From contig NZ_JADKYZ010000001.1 of the NCBI RefSeq assembly GCF_015354245.1, positions 620,001 through 684,000 on the forward strand: DNA of 64,000 bases, read 5' to 3'. The notes under the pieces were generated by a model, which was not told the DNA's origin, did not search any database, and worked only from the letters and a program-made list of their open reading frames with translations. The number at the start of each line of letters is the position of its first letter. Position 1 is the stretch's first letter. Position numbers and translations under genes: made by a program. Origin of the DNA: Diaphorobacter caeni (GTDB lineage Bacteria > Pseudomonadota > Gammaproteobacteria > Burkholderiales > Burkholderiaceae_C). Shown here piece by piece: positions 17,241-26,467 of this stretch.

Positions 17241-19058
17241 TTACACGAAGTCCTTGTACTTTTCCAGCAGGCGCACGGGCTTGGCCAGAGCGTCGCGGCG
17301 GAACGGGTCGCCCAGTTCCCGTGTGCACATGATTTCGATGACGCAGGTCTTGCCTTCGTTCATCTGCATGTCGATGGCCTTCTTCAGTGCAGGGCCGACG
17401 TCTTCCAGCTTGTCGACGACGATGCCTTCAGCGCCCATGGACTTGGCGATTTCGGACCAGCTTTCGCTTTCCAGTTCGCCTGCCACGAAGCGGCGGTTGT
17501 AGAAGTCCACCTGGTTCTTCTTCTCGGCACCCCATTGACGGTTGTGGAACACCACGGCGGTCACGGGAATGTTGTGACGCACGGCGGTCATCACTTCCAT
17601 CATCGACATGCCCCATGCGCCGTCACCGGCGTAGGCGACAGCAGGACGGTCCATCGCAGCGCACTTGGCACCGATGATGGTGGGCAGGGCGTAGCCGCAG
17701 TTGCCGAACGACATCGGAGCGAAGAACGAACGTGGCTCGTCAAAGCGCAGGTAGCTGTTGGCGACGGAGTTGATGTTGCCGATGTCGGTGGAGACCATCA
17801 CGCGGGCAGGCATCGCCTTTTCCAGTTCGCGCAGAACCTGACGTGGGTGCAGGTACTCGCCGCCGGTGGGCGTCTTTTCCTTCTTGGCTTCCTCGATCAT
17901 GTCCAGGCTGTAGGCGTCGCGCTCGTGCGTCCAGCCGTCCAGTTCCTTTTCCCATGCAGCCTTTTCGCTGGCGACGGTGTCGGCGCGGGCGGCCTTGGTG
18001 GCGTCGCAGTCCAGCTTCACGTTGGCCAGGCGCTTGACCAGCTCTTCAGCGACAGCCTTGGCGTCGCCGTTGATGCCGACGGAGATCTTCTTGACCAGAC
18101 CCAGGTTGGTGTGATCGGCTTCGACCTGAATGATCTTGGCAGTCTTGGGCCAGTAGTCCATGCCGTGCTGTGGCAGCGTGCCGAATGGGCCCATGCGGGA
18201 ACCCAGAGCGATCACGACGTCGGCCTGAGCGATCAGCTTCATGGCGGCCTTGGAGCCTTGGTAGCCCAGAGGGCCGGCCCACAGGGGGTGCTTGGCAGGG
18301 AATGCGTCGTTGCGCAGGTAGCCGGTGGCAACCGGTGCGCCCAGACGCTCCGCCAGAGCTTGAGCAGCGGCAACGCCGTCAGCCATCACCACACCACCGC
18401 CAGCCAGGATGACTGGGAACTTGGCTGTCTTCAGCAGTTCAACGGCTTCGGACAGGCTCTTCTCGCCGCCGTGGCCGCGGTCAACGCGCATGGGCTTTGG
18501 AATCTCGCACTCGATCTCGCCGTAGAAGTAGTCGCGTGGGATGTTCAGCTGCGTCGGGCCCATTTCGGACATGGCGCGGTCGAAGCAACGGCCGGTGAAT
18601 TCAGCCATGCGCTTTGGATTGCACACGTGGCCTTGGTACTTCGTGAATTCCTGGAACATCGGCAGCTGGTTGGCTTCCTGGAAGCCGCCCAGACCCATGC
18701 CCATCGTGCCGGTTTCAGGCGTCACGATCACGACGGGGCTGTGTGCCCAGTAAGCGGCGGCGATGCCGGTCACGCAGTTGGAGATGCCTGGGCCGTTCTG
18801 GCCGATCACCAGACCATGGCGGCCGGAGACGCGTGCATAGCCGTCAGCCATGTGGGCGGCGCCTTGCTCGTGCACCACGGGGATCAGACGGATGCCTGCA
18901 GGCGCGAAGATGTCCATGGCGTCCATGAAGGCAGAGCCCATGATGCCGAACATTTCGGTCACGCCGTTGGCGACGCAGGTTTCCACAAAGGCTTCGGACG
19001 GGGTCATCTTGGTGACGCCTTCAACCACCTTACGATTGTCAGCTTGGGCTTTAGTCAT
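17241..19058 (-). CDS. xsc: Sulfoacetaldehyde acetyltransferase Xsc
   Basis: A 605-residue thiamin-diphosphate enzyme that cleaves sulfoacetaldehyde with phosphate to acetyl phosphate and sulfite. The N-terminal domain carries the catalytic glutamate region (PVVHEQGAAHMADGYARVSGRHG). The C-terminal ThDP-binding motif is AYAGDGAWGMSMMEVMTAVRHNIPVTAVVFHNRQWGAEKKNQVDFYNRRF. The FGIMGSAFMDAMDIFAPAGIR and ELGDPFRRDALAKPVRLLEKYKDF segments are characteristic of Xsc rather than acetolactate synthase or oxalyl-CoA decarboxylase. The start ATG 19058 is preceded by AAGGAGACAAAG. It is followed by pta on the same strand and is divergent from an IclR regulator. It is the central enzyme of taurine dissimilation here. 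Confidence 0.95.
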   Translation of the reverse strand: MTKAQADNRKVVEGVTKMTPSEAFVETCVANGVTEMFGIMGSAFMDAMDIFAPAGIRLIPVVHEQGAAHMADGYARVSGRHGLVIGQNGPGISNCVTGIAAAYWAHSPVVIVTPETGTMGMGLGGFQEANQLPMFQEFTKYQGHVCNPKRMAEFTGRCFDRAMSEMGPTQLNIPRDYFYGEIECEIPKPMRVDRGHGGEKSLSEAVELLKTAKFPVILAGGGVVMADGVAAAQALAERLGAPVATGYLRNDAFPAKHPLWAGPLGYQGSKAAMKLIAQADVVIALGSRMGPFGTLPQHGMDYWPKTAKIIQVEADHTNLGLVKKISVGINGDAKAVAEELVKRLANVKLDCDATKAARADTVASEKAAWEKELDGWTHERDAYSLDMIEEAKKEKTPTGGEYLHPRQVLRELEKAMPARVMVSTDIGNINSVANSYLRFDEPRSFFAPMSFGNCGYALPTIIGAKCAAMDRPAVAYAGDGAWGMSMMEVMTAVRHNIPVTAVVFHNRQWGAEKKNQVDFYNRRFVAGELESESWSEIAKSMGAEGIVVDKLEDVGPALKKAIDMQMNEGKTCVIEIMCTRELGDPFRRDALAKPVRLLEKYKDFV

Positions 19059-19081
19059 CTTTGTCTCCTTGAGGAAGATGG

Positions 19082-19198
19082 AAAAAACGGAACTTAAAGT
19101 TCCAGAAAAAGAAATTACGAACGCAAGTCTAAGGGATGTGTTCGCAAAAAAGCAAGAAATTTCTTTTTTCGGAATAAATTGACTCAAAAAACGGAACT
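19082..19198. promoter_or_regulatory. Candidate IclR operator region between xsc and iclR-type gene
   Basis: The 144-bp divergent spacer is AT-rich. It holds a 13-bp direct repeat AAAAAACGGAACT at 19082-19094 and 19186-19198, an inverted repeat GGAACTT-A-AAGTTCC at 19089-19103, and the palindrome AAGAAATTTCTT at 19154-19165. GGAA/TTCC half-sites of this kind are common in IclR-family operators. The assignment is positional. Confidence 0.55.
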
Positions 19199-19202
19199 CA
19201 AT

Positions 19203-20024
19203 ATGATCGATGGCGATATGAAGAACACCGACAACAGCACGACCAAACTGGATGGGGACACGCCCAACCTGCGTCTGTTTGCGCTTCTGGAGGTCATCGC
19301 GCAAAAGGACACGCCTTTCACGCTGCAGTCCATCGTGGAAGAAACCGGTCTGCCCAAGCCCTCCATGCACCGCATGCTCACGCAGCTTGAAACCGCGGGC
19401 ATCCTGCAGCGCGAAGGCAATGGCCGCCACTACGCCACGGGCCGCCGCCTGATGCGCCTGGCAGAGAACGTCCTGCTCAACAACACCACGCATGGTGCGC
19501 GCCATGCGGTGCTCTCCAATCTGGTGAACGATCTGGGCGAGAGCTGCAACATCACCGCCTTCTCCGGCAGCGAGGTGCTGTATCTCGACCGCGTGGAAAC
19601 GCCCGCGCCGCTGCGTTTCTATCTGCACCCCGGCTCACGCGTGCCCGCGCACTGCTCGGCCACCGGCAAGATGTTCCTCAGCCAGATGGCACCGGCCCAG
19701 CGCCGCCGCCTGCTGTCGGCAGCGCCGCTGGAGGGCTTCACCACCAATTCGCTGACCACGTTCGACGCGGTGGATGCCGAACTCGACAAGGTGCGTGAGC
19801 AGGGCTACGCGTTCGACAACGAAGAATTTCTGCCGGGCCTGCTGTGCCTTGGCGTGCTGGTGCCGTCGCACAGCGGCAACTCCAACATGGGGCTTGCGGT
19901 GCAGGCCCCGATCATGCGTTTCTCCAAAGAGAAGGCGCTCTCCTTTCTCCCCAAGTTGCAGGCCGCAGCGCAAGCGATCGCCCGCATCAACGACGATGTT
20001 CCACCTGGAGCAGATGATGACTGA
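19203..20024 (+). CDS. IclR-family transcriptional regulator
   Basis: A 273-residue IclR-type regulator. The winged helix-turn-helix is at about residues 22-85 (LRLFALLEVIAQKDTPFTLQSIVEETGLPKPSMHRMLTQLETAGILQREGNGRHYATG), and the C-terminal effector-binding domain is at about 100-265. It is divergent from xsc and overlaps the start of the CobS-like gene (ATGATGACTGA). It therefore likely controls xsc-pta and its own operon with the AAA+/VWA pair, perhaps sensing an intermediate such as sulfoacetaldehyde. ATG 19203 is used; a TTG at 19179 in the same frame is possible. Confidence 0.9.
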   Translation: MIDGDMKNTDNSTTKLDGDTPNLRLFALLEVIAQKDTPFTLQSIVEETGLPKPSMHRMLTQLETAGILQREGNGRHYATGRRLMRLAENVLLNNTTHGARHAVLSNLVNDLGESCNITAFSGSEVLYLDRVETPAPLRFYLHPGSRVPAHCSATGKMFLSQMAPAQRRRLLSAAPLEGFTTNSLTTFDAVDAELDKVREQGYAFDNEEFLPGLLCLGVLVPSHSGNSNMGLAVQAPIMRFSKEKALSFLPKLQAAAQAIARINDDVPPGADDD

Positions 20025-21006
20025 CCTGACCTCCCTCGAGCCCACTTCCACGATCAGCGTGCGCGAGGTGTTCGGCATCGACACCGACATGCGCGTGCCC
20101 GCTTTTGACGAGCGCACCGACCACGTGCCGCGCATCGACACGGCCTACCGCTTCAACCCGCAGGTGACGATGGCGATCCTCGCGGGCTTCGCGCACAACC
20201 GCCGCGTGGTCATCCAGGGCATGCACGGCACGGGCAAGTCCACGCACATCGAGCAGGTCGCCGCGCGCCTGAACTGGCCCTGCGTGCGCGTCAATCTCGA
20301 CGGCCACATCAGCCGCCTTGATCTCGTCGGCAAGGACATCATCACGCTGCAGGACGGCAAGCAGGTCACGCAGTTCCAGGAAGGCATCCTGCCATGGTCG
20401 CTGCAGCGCCCGGTCGCCATCGTGTTTGATGAATACGACGCTGGTCGCCCCGACGTGATGTTCGTGATCCAGCGCGTGCTCGAGCGCGAGGGCAGCTTCA
20501 CGCTGCTCGACCAGAAGCGCGTGATCCAGCCGCACGCCTTCTTCCGCCTGTTCGCGACGATGAACACGCTCGGCCAGGGCAATCTCTCGGGCCTCTATCA
20601 CGGCACGCAGATGCTCAACCACGCCCAGCTCGACCGCTGGAATCTGGTGACCACGCTGAACTACCTGCAGCCCGCCGAAGAGGCCGCCATCGTGCTCGCA
20701 CGCGTTCCAGAGATGGACACGCCGCAGGGCCGCCATCAGATCGACGCGATGGTGGCGCTCGCCAACCTCACGCGCAAGGGCTTCGCCGTGGGCGATCTGT
20801 CGCTTTTGATGTCGCCGCGCACGGTCATCACCTGGGCCGAGAACACGCAGATCTTCCACGACGTGAAGCTCGCGTTCGAACTCACCTTCCTCAACAAGTG
20901 CGAGCCGGCGGAGCGCACCATCGTCGCCGAATACTTTCAGCGCTGCTTCGGCCAGGAGCTGAACGCACGCACCGACGACCCAGCCCTGCAGGTGCACATT
21001 GGCTGA
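20017..21006 (+). CDS. CobS-like AAA+ ATPase (MoxR-class)
   Basis: A 329-residue protein closely resembling the CobS subunit of aerobic cobaltochelatase. It has an N-terminal CobS-type segment (SVREVFGIDTDMRVPAFDERTDHVPRIDTAYRFNP, residues 14-48), Walker A GMHGTGKST (68-76), Walker B VFDEYD (136-141), and sensor Asn183 in ATMNTLGQG. It is expected to form an ATPase ring acting with the VWA protein encoded next. ATG 20017 is 6 bases after GGAG and overlaps the IclR stop by 8 bases. No CobN or cobalamin pathway gene is in the window, so a cobalt insertion role is unproven. A chaperone or activase role in taurine metabolism is the alternative. Confidence 0.85.
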   Translation: MTDLTSLEPTSTISVREVFGIDTDMRVPAFDERTDHVPRIDTAYRFNPQVTMAILAGFAHNRRVVIQGMHGTGKSTHIEQVAARLNWPCVRVNLDGHISRLDLVGKDIITLQDGKQVTQFQEGILPWSLQRPVAIVFDEYDAGRPDVMFVIQRVLEREGSFTLLDQKRVIQPHAFFRLFATMNTLGQGNLSGLYHGTQMLNHAQLDRWNLVTTLNYLQPAEEAAIVLARVPEMDTPQGRHQIDAMVALANLTRKGFAVGDLSLLMSPRTVITWAENTQIFHDVKLAFELTFLNKCEPAERTIVAEYFQRCFGQELNARTDDPALQVHIG

Positions 21007-21007
21007 G

Positions 21008-22750
21008 ATGGGGCAGGAGCTGATCGGCGATACGTCGTTGCCCGAAGCTCCCAAGGCGCCCGTCAATCCCCACGATCCGACGCTTGCTGAAATGGAAGCC
21101 TGGGGCGGTGCGCTGCTGCGCGCCATCACCGGTGACGCCTCGCTGCAATGGAGCGGCCAGACGCTGTATGCCGGCACCACGCCGCAGGCGCTGCCCGCCG
21201 CGCACCATGCCGAGGTTCCCGCCGTGCTCGCCGACCAGCGCGGCCTGCTCGACAGCGTGGGCCTGCGCCTGTCGCTCAGCGACGCGCAGCTGCACCGCAC
21301 GCATTTGCCCTCTGATCCCATCGAGCGGCTGATCTTCGAGCTGCTCGAGCAATTGCGCGTGGAAAGCCTCGTGCCCGTCACCTGGCCCGGCGCGCGCGAG
21401 AACATGCGCCAGCGCTTTCTGCACTGGGCGCAGTCGTTCATGGATTCGGGACTCACCGAAAGCGATCTCGGCATCCTGCTGTTCGCCGTCGCGCTGGTGT
21501 CGTGGAGCCGATTGACCGATCAGGAAATGCCCGACCGCATGTCCGACGCCATCGAAGCCACGCGCATGGGCATGTCGCCGCATCTCGGCCGCTACTGGGT
21601 GCAGCTGCGCCGCCACCGCGAAGACCAGACCGCCTTCAGCGAACCCGCGCTCGCCGTGGCCCGCTGGGTGGGCGAGGCCGTGCGCGCCGCACAGGAGGAG
21701 GCGCCACGCGGCAACGGCAATCCCAAGCGCCGCAGCAGCTTCGCGCTGCCGCTGCATTTTGAATCGCAGAACCTCGATGAGCTTCCGCTCGCCCAGACCG
21801 GCGACAGCCGCGCCTGGGCCAGCTCGTCGCAGACTTACCGCGTCTTCACTCGGAAGTACGACCGTGAAGAGCCCGCGACCGAACTGATCCGCCACGCCCA
21901 GCTCGTCGAATTCCGCGAGCAGATGGACGACGAAATCTCCCGCTCCGGTCTGCACGTCGGACGCATCGCGCGCTACTTTCAGCAGCGCCTCGCGACCCAT
22001 CAGCGCGACGGCTGGAACTTCGGTCTGGAAGAAGGGCATCTCGATGCGGGACGGCTGTCGCAACTCGTGAGCGATCCGCAACTGCGCGAGATCTTCAAGG
22101 ACGAAATGCAGCGCCCGATCAACGAGACGGCGGTCACGTTTCTGCTCGACTGCTCGGGATCGATGAAAAGCTATTCCAAGCCCATGTCCATCCTCGTCGA
22201 CGTGCTGGGGCGCGCCTTGGACATGGCGGGCGCGCGCGTGGAAGTGCTGGGCTTTTCCACCAACGCCTGGAACGGCGGCCGCGTGCGCCGCGACTGGCAA
22301 AAGGCGGGGCAGCCGCAGTTCCCCGGCCGTCTCAACGAGCGCCTGCACATCATCTTCAAAGATGCCGGAAAACGCTGGCGCCACGGCCGTCAGGGCATAG
22401 CGGCCCTGCGCAGGCCCGACATTTTTCGTGAAGGCATAGACGGTGAAGGCGTCGACTGGGCCTGCCAGCGCCTGCTCGCGCAGCCCGCCCGCCGCCGCAT
22501 CCTGATGGTGATCTCCGACGGCTGCCCCATGGACACCGCCACGCACCAGGTGAACGACGAGCACTACCTCGACCAGCATCTCCGCCAGGTGCTTGCCGCG
22601 CGGGAACGGGCGGGGGACGTGAAGGTCTGCGCTTTGGGCGTGGGGCTGGATCTGGGGGTGTTTTATCGGCAGCGGCTGGCGGTGGATCTGCACCAGCATG
22701 TGGATGAGGCTTTGTTGCTTGGCGTTGCTGAGTTGCTGTGTCGCAGGTGA
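21008..22750 (+). CDS. CobT-like VWA protein, partner of the CobS-like ATPase
   Basis: A 580-residue protein like the CobT subunit of cobaltochelatase. It has an N-terminal domain and a C-terminal von Willebrand factor A domain with an intact MIDAS motif, D381-C-S-G-S-M (TFLLDCSGSMKSYSKPMSILVDVLGRALDMAGARVEVLGFST). It also has the CobT-type ending LMVISDGCPMDTATHQVNDEHYLDQHLRQVLA. The usual long acidic linker of CobT appears short. ATG 21008 lies one base after the CobS stop; a TTG at 20999 would overlap it. The pair is a typical AAA+/VWA module that remodels or metallates a client protein. The client is unknown. Confidence 0.83.
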   Translation: MGQELIGDTSLPEAPKAPVNPHDPTLAEMEAWGGALLRAITGDASLQWSGQTLYAGTTPQALPAAHHAEVPAVLADQRGLLDSVGLRLSLSDAQLHRTHLPSDPIERLIFELLEQLRVESLVPVTWPGARENMRQRFLHWAQSFMDSGLTESDLGILLFAVALVSWSRLTDQEMPDRMSDAIEATRMGMSPHLGRYWVQLRRHREDQTAFSEPALAVARWVGEAVRAAQEEAPRGNGNPKRRSSFALPLHFESQNLDELPLAQTGDSRAWASSSQTYRVFTRKYDREEPATELIRHAQLVEFREQMDDEISRSGLHVGRIARYFQQRLATHQRDGWNFGLEEGHLDAGRLSQLVSDPQLREIFKDEMQRPINETAVTFLLDCSGSMKSYSKPMSILVDVLGRALDMAGARVEVLGFSTNAWNGGRVRRDWQKAGQPQFPGRLNERLHIIFKDAGKRWRHGRQGIAALRRPDIFREGIDGEGVDWACQRLLAQPARRRILMVISDGCPMDTATHQVNDEHYLDQHLRQVLAARERAGDVKVCALGVGLDLGVFYRQRLAVDLHQHVDEALLLGVAELLCRR

Positions 22751-22773
22751 TTTTTTTGTTGGCTTTTTTGAGG

Positions 22774-23263
22774 GCGGAGGCCGGGAGTTCCGCCCGGCGG
22801 CGGAGTCACTTTTTGCTTGCGCGCAAAAAGTAACCCAAAACGCGCTTTTGAATACCCGCGGCAGAACTCGCTTTGCGCTGCGCGCGCCGCTCGGGCAACC
22901 GCCGCGAGTCAGTGTTTAACCAAGAGGAATATTCGGCACGTCGCTTCGCTTGTGTCGAAACATCTCGCGACTTCGCGAGATGTTGGGGCGCCAGTGCTGC
23001 TCGATTTTTTCATTTGCTCGCTGGGCCGACCTCGTTCAAAAGAGCATTGGGCATTTGCAGCTAAACCCAACTTTGCAAACGCCCCCGGCACGAGCGAAGC
23101 AAAGTGCCGCAACACCTCTTCCAAACTGATTTCCGGCGGTTGTCCGAGCGGAGTGACGAAGGAACGCAGCGAGTTCCGCCGGAGGTATTGAAAGCGCGTT
23201 TTTGATTACTTTTTGCGCGCAAGCAAAAAGTGATTGCCCCGCCGGGGGCAGTCCCGGCCTCCG
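22774..23263. repeat. ~490-bp element with long imperfect inverted repeats
   Basis: The left end (GGCGGAGGCCGGGAGTTCC...CACTTTTTGCTTGCGCGC...AACGCGCTTTTGAATACC...GGCAGAACTCGC) recurs inverted at the right end (GCGAGTTCCGCCGGAGGTATTGAAAGCGCG...GCGCGCAAGCAAAAAGTG...CCCGGCCTCC). The arms are roughly 100 bp. The middle holds a perfect 11-bp palindrome (ACATCTCGCGA / TCGCGAGATGT, 22960-22983). No transposase or credible gene is inside. It separates the CobT-like gene from the tauABC operon and fills most of the gap 22751-23468. Confidence 0.75.
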
Positions 23264-23285
23264 TAAGCAATCCCACAACAAACTA

Positions 23286-23325
23286 AAAAAGCAAAAAAAA
23301 CGGGCGGCCAAATCAAGGCCGCCCG
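23286..23325 (-). terminator. Intrinsic terminator of the tauABC operon
   Basis: On the minus strand, a perfect 9-bp GC stem (CGGGCGGCC / GGCCGCCCG) with a 7-base loop is followed by a run of eight T. It lies about 145 bases after the tauC stop. Confidence 0.9.
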
Positions 23326-23468
23326 AATCACTGTCCGCAAGGAGACGGGTGTGCTGTACCCCCGCCATCACCTGCTCAAAAGGTGCCCCCGTCAACGGCC
23401 GTTCACAACAAAGATGAAGGCCCAAGAGTAGAAGAGGAGGGCACCGACTCCTCACCCCACAGGTTGGA

Positions 23469-24362
23469 TTACATGCGTCCCTTCCATGGAACCAGACGCT
23501 TCTCCACCCACCGCATGAAAAGGTCGAATATATACGCCACCACGCCGATCACGATGATGCCCATGATGACGATGTCGGTACGCAGGAAGTTCGATGCGTT
23601 CAGCACCATCTGGCCCAGACCGACGTTGGCGGCCACCATTTCGGCGGCGACCAGTGTCGTCCAGCCGAAGCCGATGGCGATGCGCATGCCCACCAGGATG
23701 TCGGGCAGCGCGGCGGGGATGATGACGTAGCGGATCACCTGCCAGTAGCTCGCACCCATGGAGTAGGCGGCGTTGATCTGTTCCTGCGCAGCGCTGCGCA
23801 TGCCCGAGCGGGCGGCGAGTGCCAGAGGCGCGAAGCAGCTCAGGAAGATCAGCAGGATCTTGGGCGTTTCATCGATGCCGAACCAGATGATGATCAGCGG
23901 CAGGTAGGCCAGTGGTGGCAGTGGGCGGTAGAACTCGATCGGTGGATCGAAGATGCCGCGTGCCACGCGGGACATGCCCATCGCGATGCCCAGCGGCACG
24001 GCGACGATGAAGGCCAGCCAGAACGCTACGGTCACGCGCAGCAGACTGGCGGAAAAGTGCTGCCACAGCGGCTTGTCGTTGGCCTGGCCGGTAAGGTACT
24101 CGTAGAACTGCTGAAAGACCGCTTGCGGGCTTGGCAGGAAGAGCGGCTTGACCCAGCCGAGGTTGGTGGCGGCGAACCACAGCGCGAGCAGCACGATCAC
24201 GGTGACGATGCTGATGCCGACGCTCGAGCCTTCGCCCGGTGTCTTGAAACGGCTGGTCTTCACGGGCCCCGGTGGTTGGGATGGGGGCGTTTTCTGAGGG
24301 GCCACGCGTGTGGCCTTGGGTGTGCTGGTAGGGACATTGGTCATGGTGGCGGCATCAGACAT
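23469..24362 (-). CDS. tauC: Taurine ABC transporter permease TauC
   Basis: A 297-residue inner-membrane permease with a proline-rich cytoplasmic N-terminus (~45 residues) and about six transmembrane helices. The EAA loop is [36 protein letters not shown]. It belongs to the sulfonate/nitrate/taurine (SsuC/TauC) permease family. Its start overlaps the tauB stop by 8 bases, so the two are coupled. With TauA and TauB it would import taurine or a related sulfonate. The taurine assignment rests mainly on the linked xsc, tauXY and tauR genes. Confidence 0.88.
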   Translation of the reverse strand: MSDAATMTNVPTSTPKATRVAPQKTPPSQPPGPVKTSRFKTPGEGSSVGISIVTVIVLLALWFAATNLGWVKPLFLPSPQAVFQQFYEYLTGQANDKPLWQHFSASLLRVTVAFWLAFIVAVPLGIAMGMSRVARGIFDPPIEFYRPLPPLAYLPLIIIWFGIDETPKILLIFLSCFAPLALAARSGMRSAAQEQINAAYSMGASYWQVIRYVIIPAALPDILVGMRIAIGFGWTTLVAAEMVAANVGLGQMVLNASNFLRTDIVIMGIIVIGVVAYIFDLFMRWVEKRLVPWKGRM

Positions 24363-25143
24363 GATCTGTCTCCCGGTGGTGAATCAGGCTCAGAACTTCT
24401 TCTCGCATCTTGATGAAATCAGGGCGCGACTTGACTGCGCGGGCGTCGCCGGTGCGCAGGAACTCGTGGCAGAAAGGCATGTCGTCATAGACATGCGAGA
24501 TGCGTCCGGGGCTGGGACTCATGACGATCAGGCGGCTTGCCAGAAACAGCGCTTCTTCGACCGAGTGGGTGATGAAGAACACCATCTTGTTGGTGGCCTT
24601 CCAGACCTTGAGCAGAATCTCCTGCACCTGCTCGCGCGTGAATGCGTCGAGCGCGCCCATGGGTTCGTCCATGAGCAGCAGGGCGGGGTCATTGGCCAGC
24701 GCACGGGCAATGCCCACGCGCTGCTGCATGCCGCCCGAGAGTTCATAGACCGCGCGCTTGGTGTAGTTCTGCAGGCCCACCAGACCGAGCTTTTCCTCGG
24801 CGATCTGGGTACGGGTCTTGAGATCGACGCCGCGCATGCGCAGGCCCAGCGCAACGTTGTCGACCACGTTGAGCCACGGCATCAGCGCGTGCTTTTGAAA
24901 CACCACGCCTTGATTGGCGCCGGGGCCGTCAATGGGTTTGCCGTCCAGCAGGATCTCGCCGCTCGAGGGCGCAAGAAAGCCAGCCATGCAGTTGAGCAAT
25001 GTAGTTTTACCGCAGCCCGATGCTCCCAGCGCGACGACGAAATCCCCGTCGTGCATGGTCAGGTTGACGGGCGCGAGGGCTTGCAGATGGCCGCCCTTGA
25101 CCTCGTAGTTGACGGTCAGTTCGCGTATGTCCAGAGTTGGCAT
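24355..25143 (-). CDS. tauB: Taurine ABC transporter ATP-binding protein TauB
   Basis: A 262-residue ABC ATPase. It has Walker [10 protein letters not shown], signature [16 protein letters not shown], Walker B LLLMDEP, and the H-loop [13 protein letters not shown]. It has the TauB/SsuB sequence style ([32 protein letters not shown]). It energises taurine import with TauC and TauA. The start ATG 25143 has GGAGAG 7 bases upstream; an upstream in-frame TTG at 25158 includes that site and is unlikely. Confidence 0.9.
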   Translation of the reverse strand: MPTLDIRELTVNYEVKGGHLQALAPVNLTMHDGDFVVALGASGCGKTTLLNCMAGFLAPSSGEILLDGKPIDGPGANQGVVFQKHALMPWLNVVDNVALGLRMRGVDLKTRTQIAEEKLGLVGLQNYTKRAVYELSGGMQQRVGIARALANDPALLLMDEPMGALDAFTREQVQEILLKVWKATNKMVFFITHSVEEALFLASRLIVMSPSPGRISHVYDDMPFCHEFLRTGDARAVKSRPDFIKMREEVLSLIHHRETDHV

Positions 25144-25245
25144 GACACCGCTCTCCAAAAAGAAAATGACGTAAGTGAATGGTCCATGGCGGCTCCGTCT
25201 CCCGTTGGAGCAGGAGATCGGAGCGGCCGTTCGTGATGCCGGGGC

Positions 25246-26253
25246 TTACTTGCCCAGCGCCTTCTTCACATACGCGTCGGTGACGAACGCGGAGTAGTCG
25301 GGTTTGACTTCCTGGATGCGACCCTGGGACTTCAGGAACGTCGCGGTGTTGCTCATGGCCTTGGCCGCGCCGCCGCCCAGCCACTGGGCGGTGAGCTGGT
25401 CTTCGGCGCTTGGGAACTTGTAGAGCGACATGGCGGCTGGCACGTCCTTCGGATCGGCCTTGCACCACTTGGCGATGGCCTTCACCTCGTTCGACTCGGG
25501 CGTCCACTTGGCGAGGTTGTCACGCACCTGGGAGCTTGCGCGGTTCAGGGCCTTCACGAAGGCGACCATGAATTCCGGATTTTCCTGCGCGAACTTCGAG
25601 GTCACGACAATGCCTTCGAACGTCGGGAAGCCCATTTGAGCGATGGAGCCGGAAGTGGCCAGCACCTTGCCTTTTTGCTTGACCTTGGCGAGCACCGGAT
25701 CCCACACGAATGTGCCGTCGATGTCACCACGTTCCCACGCGGCGGCGATTTCCGGTGGGCGCATGTTCATGATGTTGACCTTGCGCGCGTCCACGCCTTC
25801 CTTGCCCAGCGCAGCGATGAGCTGGTAGTGCGCGGTGGAGACGAACGGCACGCCGATGCGCTTGCCTTCCATGCTCTTGAAGCTGGTCACGCCGCTGCCG
25901 TCGCGTGCAACCAGCGCTTCGGCGCTGGCGATGTCGGCGGAGACCCAGAACAGCTTGATGTCCTGACCCTGGCTGGCCGCCGCGGTGAGCGGGCTCGAGC
26001 CCAGCTCGCCCATCTGCACGTCGCCCGAGGCCATGGCGCGGATCACGTCGCCACCGCCCGAGAACATGCGCCAGTTGATCTTGTAGCCGGTCTCCTTCTC
26101 GATCTCACCGGACTCCATGACCAGACGCAGCGGAACCAGCATGTCCTGGTTCGCGAACGTCACTGTCTTCTGCTGGGCGCACACGGCGCCCGTGATCGCC
26201 AGCGCTGCCGCTGCGATGCCTGCCTTCAGCACAAACCGTTTTTGCATTGTCAT
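25246..26253 (-). CDS. tauA: Taurine ABC transporter substrate-binding protein TauA
   Basis: A 335-residue periplasmic binding protein with a signal peptide cleaved after about residue 23 (MTMQKRFVLKAGIAAAALAITGAVCA). The mature part resembles TauA/SsuA: VTFANQDMLVPLRLVMESGEIEKETGYKINWRMFSGGGDVIRAMASGDVQMGELGSSPLTAA. It binds taurine in the periplasm and delivers it to TauBC. ATG 26253 is chosen for its GGAGA 8 bases upstream. Its promoter region carries the candidate TauR site at 26436-26467. It is the first gene of the tauABC operon. Confidence 0.9.
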   Translation of the reverse strand: MTMQKRFVLKAGIAAAALAITGAVCAQQKTVTFANQDMLVPLRLVMESGEIEKETGYKINWRMFSGGGDVIRAMASGDVQMGELGSSPLTAAASQGQDIKLFWVSADIASAEALVARDGSGVTSFKSMEGKRIGVPFVSTAHYQLIAALGKEGVDARKVNIMNMRPPEIAAAWERGDIDGTFVWDPVLAKVKQKGKVLATSGSIAQMGFPTFEGIVVTSKFAQENPEFMVAFVKALNRASSQVRDNLAKWTPESNEVKAIAKWCKADPKDVPAAMSLYKFPSAEDQLTAQWLGGGAAKAMSNTATFLKSQGRIQEVKPDYSAFVTDAYVKKALGK

Positions 26254-26435
26254 TTTGCTTGTCTCCATTGTTTTAGAACGAAATCGGTTGAACTACGAAA
26301 CCAGAAAAACACTTCCCTGATGACACTCCTTGTGTATGCGTCGATGACCCCTTTTCTGGTTCGAATCCGAAAGCCCGTGCCCGTGTTTTCGTGAGCCTTC
26401 CAGTTGCACTGTAGTGAGCAACCGTGTGCAGGATG

Positions 26436-26467
26436 TAGGGCCAGTTGCGGTCTATCGTTAGGTCCAG
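26436..26467 (-). promoter_or_regulatory. Candidate TauR operator upstream of tauA
   Basis: On the minus strand, CTGGACCTAACGATAG (26467-26452) is followed 23 bases on by CTGGCCCTA (26444-26436), a direct-repeat arrangement. The first motif is nearly identical to the one upstream of tauX. It agrees with the CTGGACYTAA direct repeats that I recall for Rhodobacter TauR. A separate direct repeat, AGTGGGGTGCGCAG, occurs at 26466-26479 and 26523-26536. The rest of the 583-base gap 26254-26836 shows no gene. Confidence 0.7.

Noticed and set aside
17241-19058. Acetolactate synthase or oxalyl-CoA decarboxylase
   Set aside because: The ThDP enzyme has Xsc-specific N- and C-terminal segments and is linked to pta and taurine genes.
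20017-22750. CobST-like genes as part of a cobalamin biosynthesis operon
   Set aside because: No other cobalamin gene is present in the window, and the pair overlaps a regulator divergent from xsc, so B12 synthesis is not supported by context.
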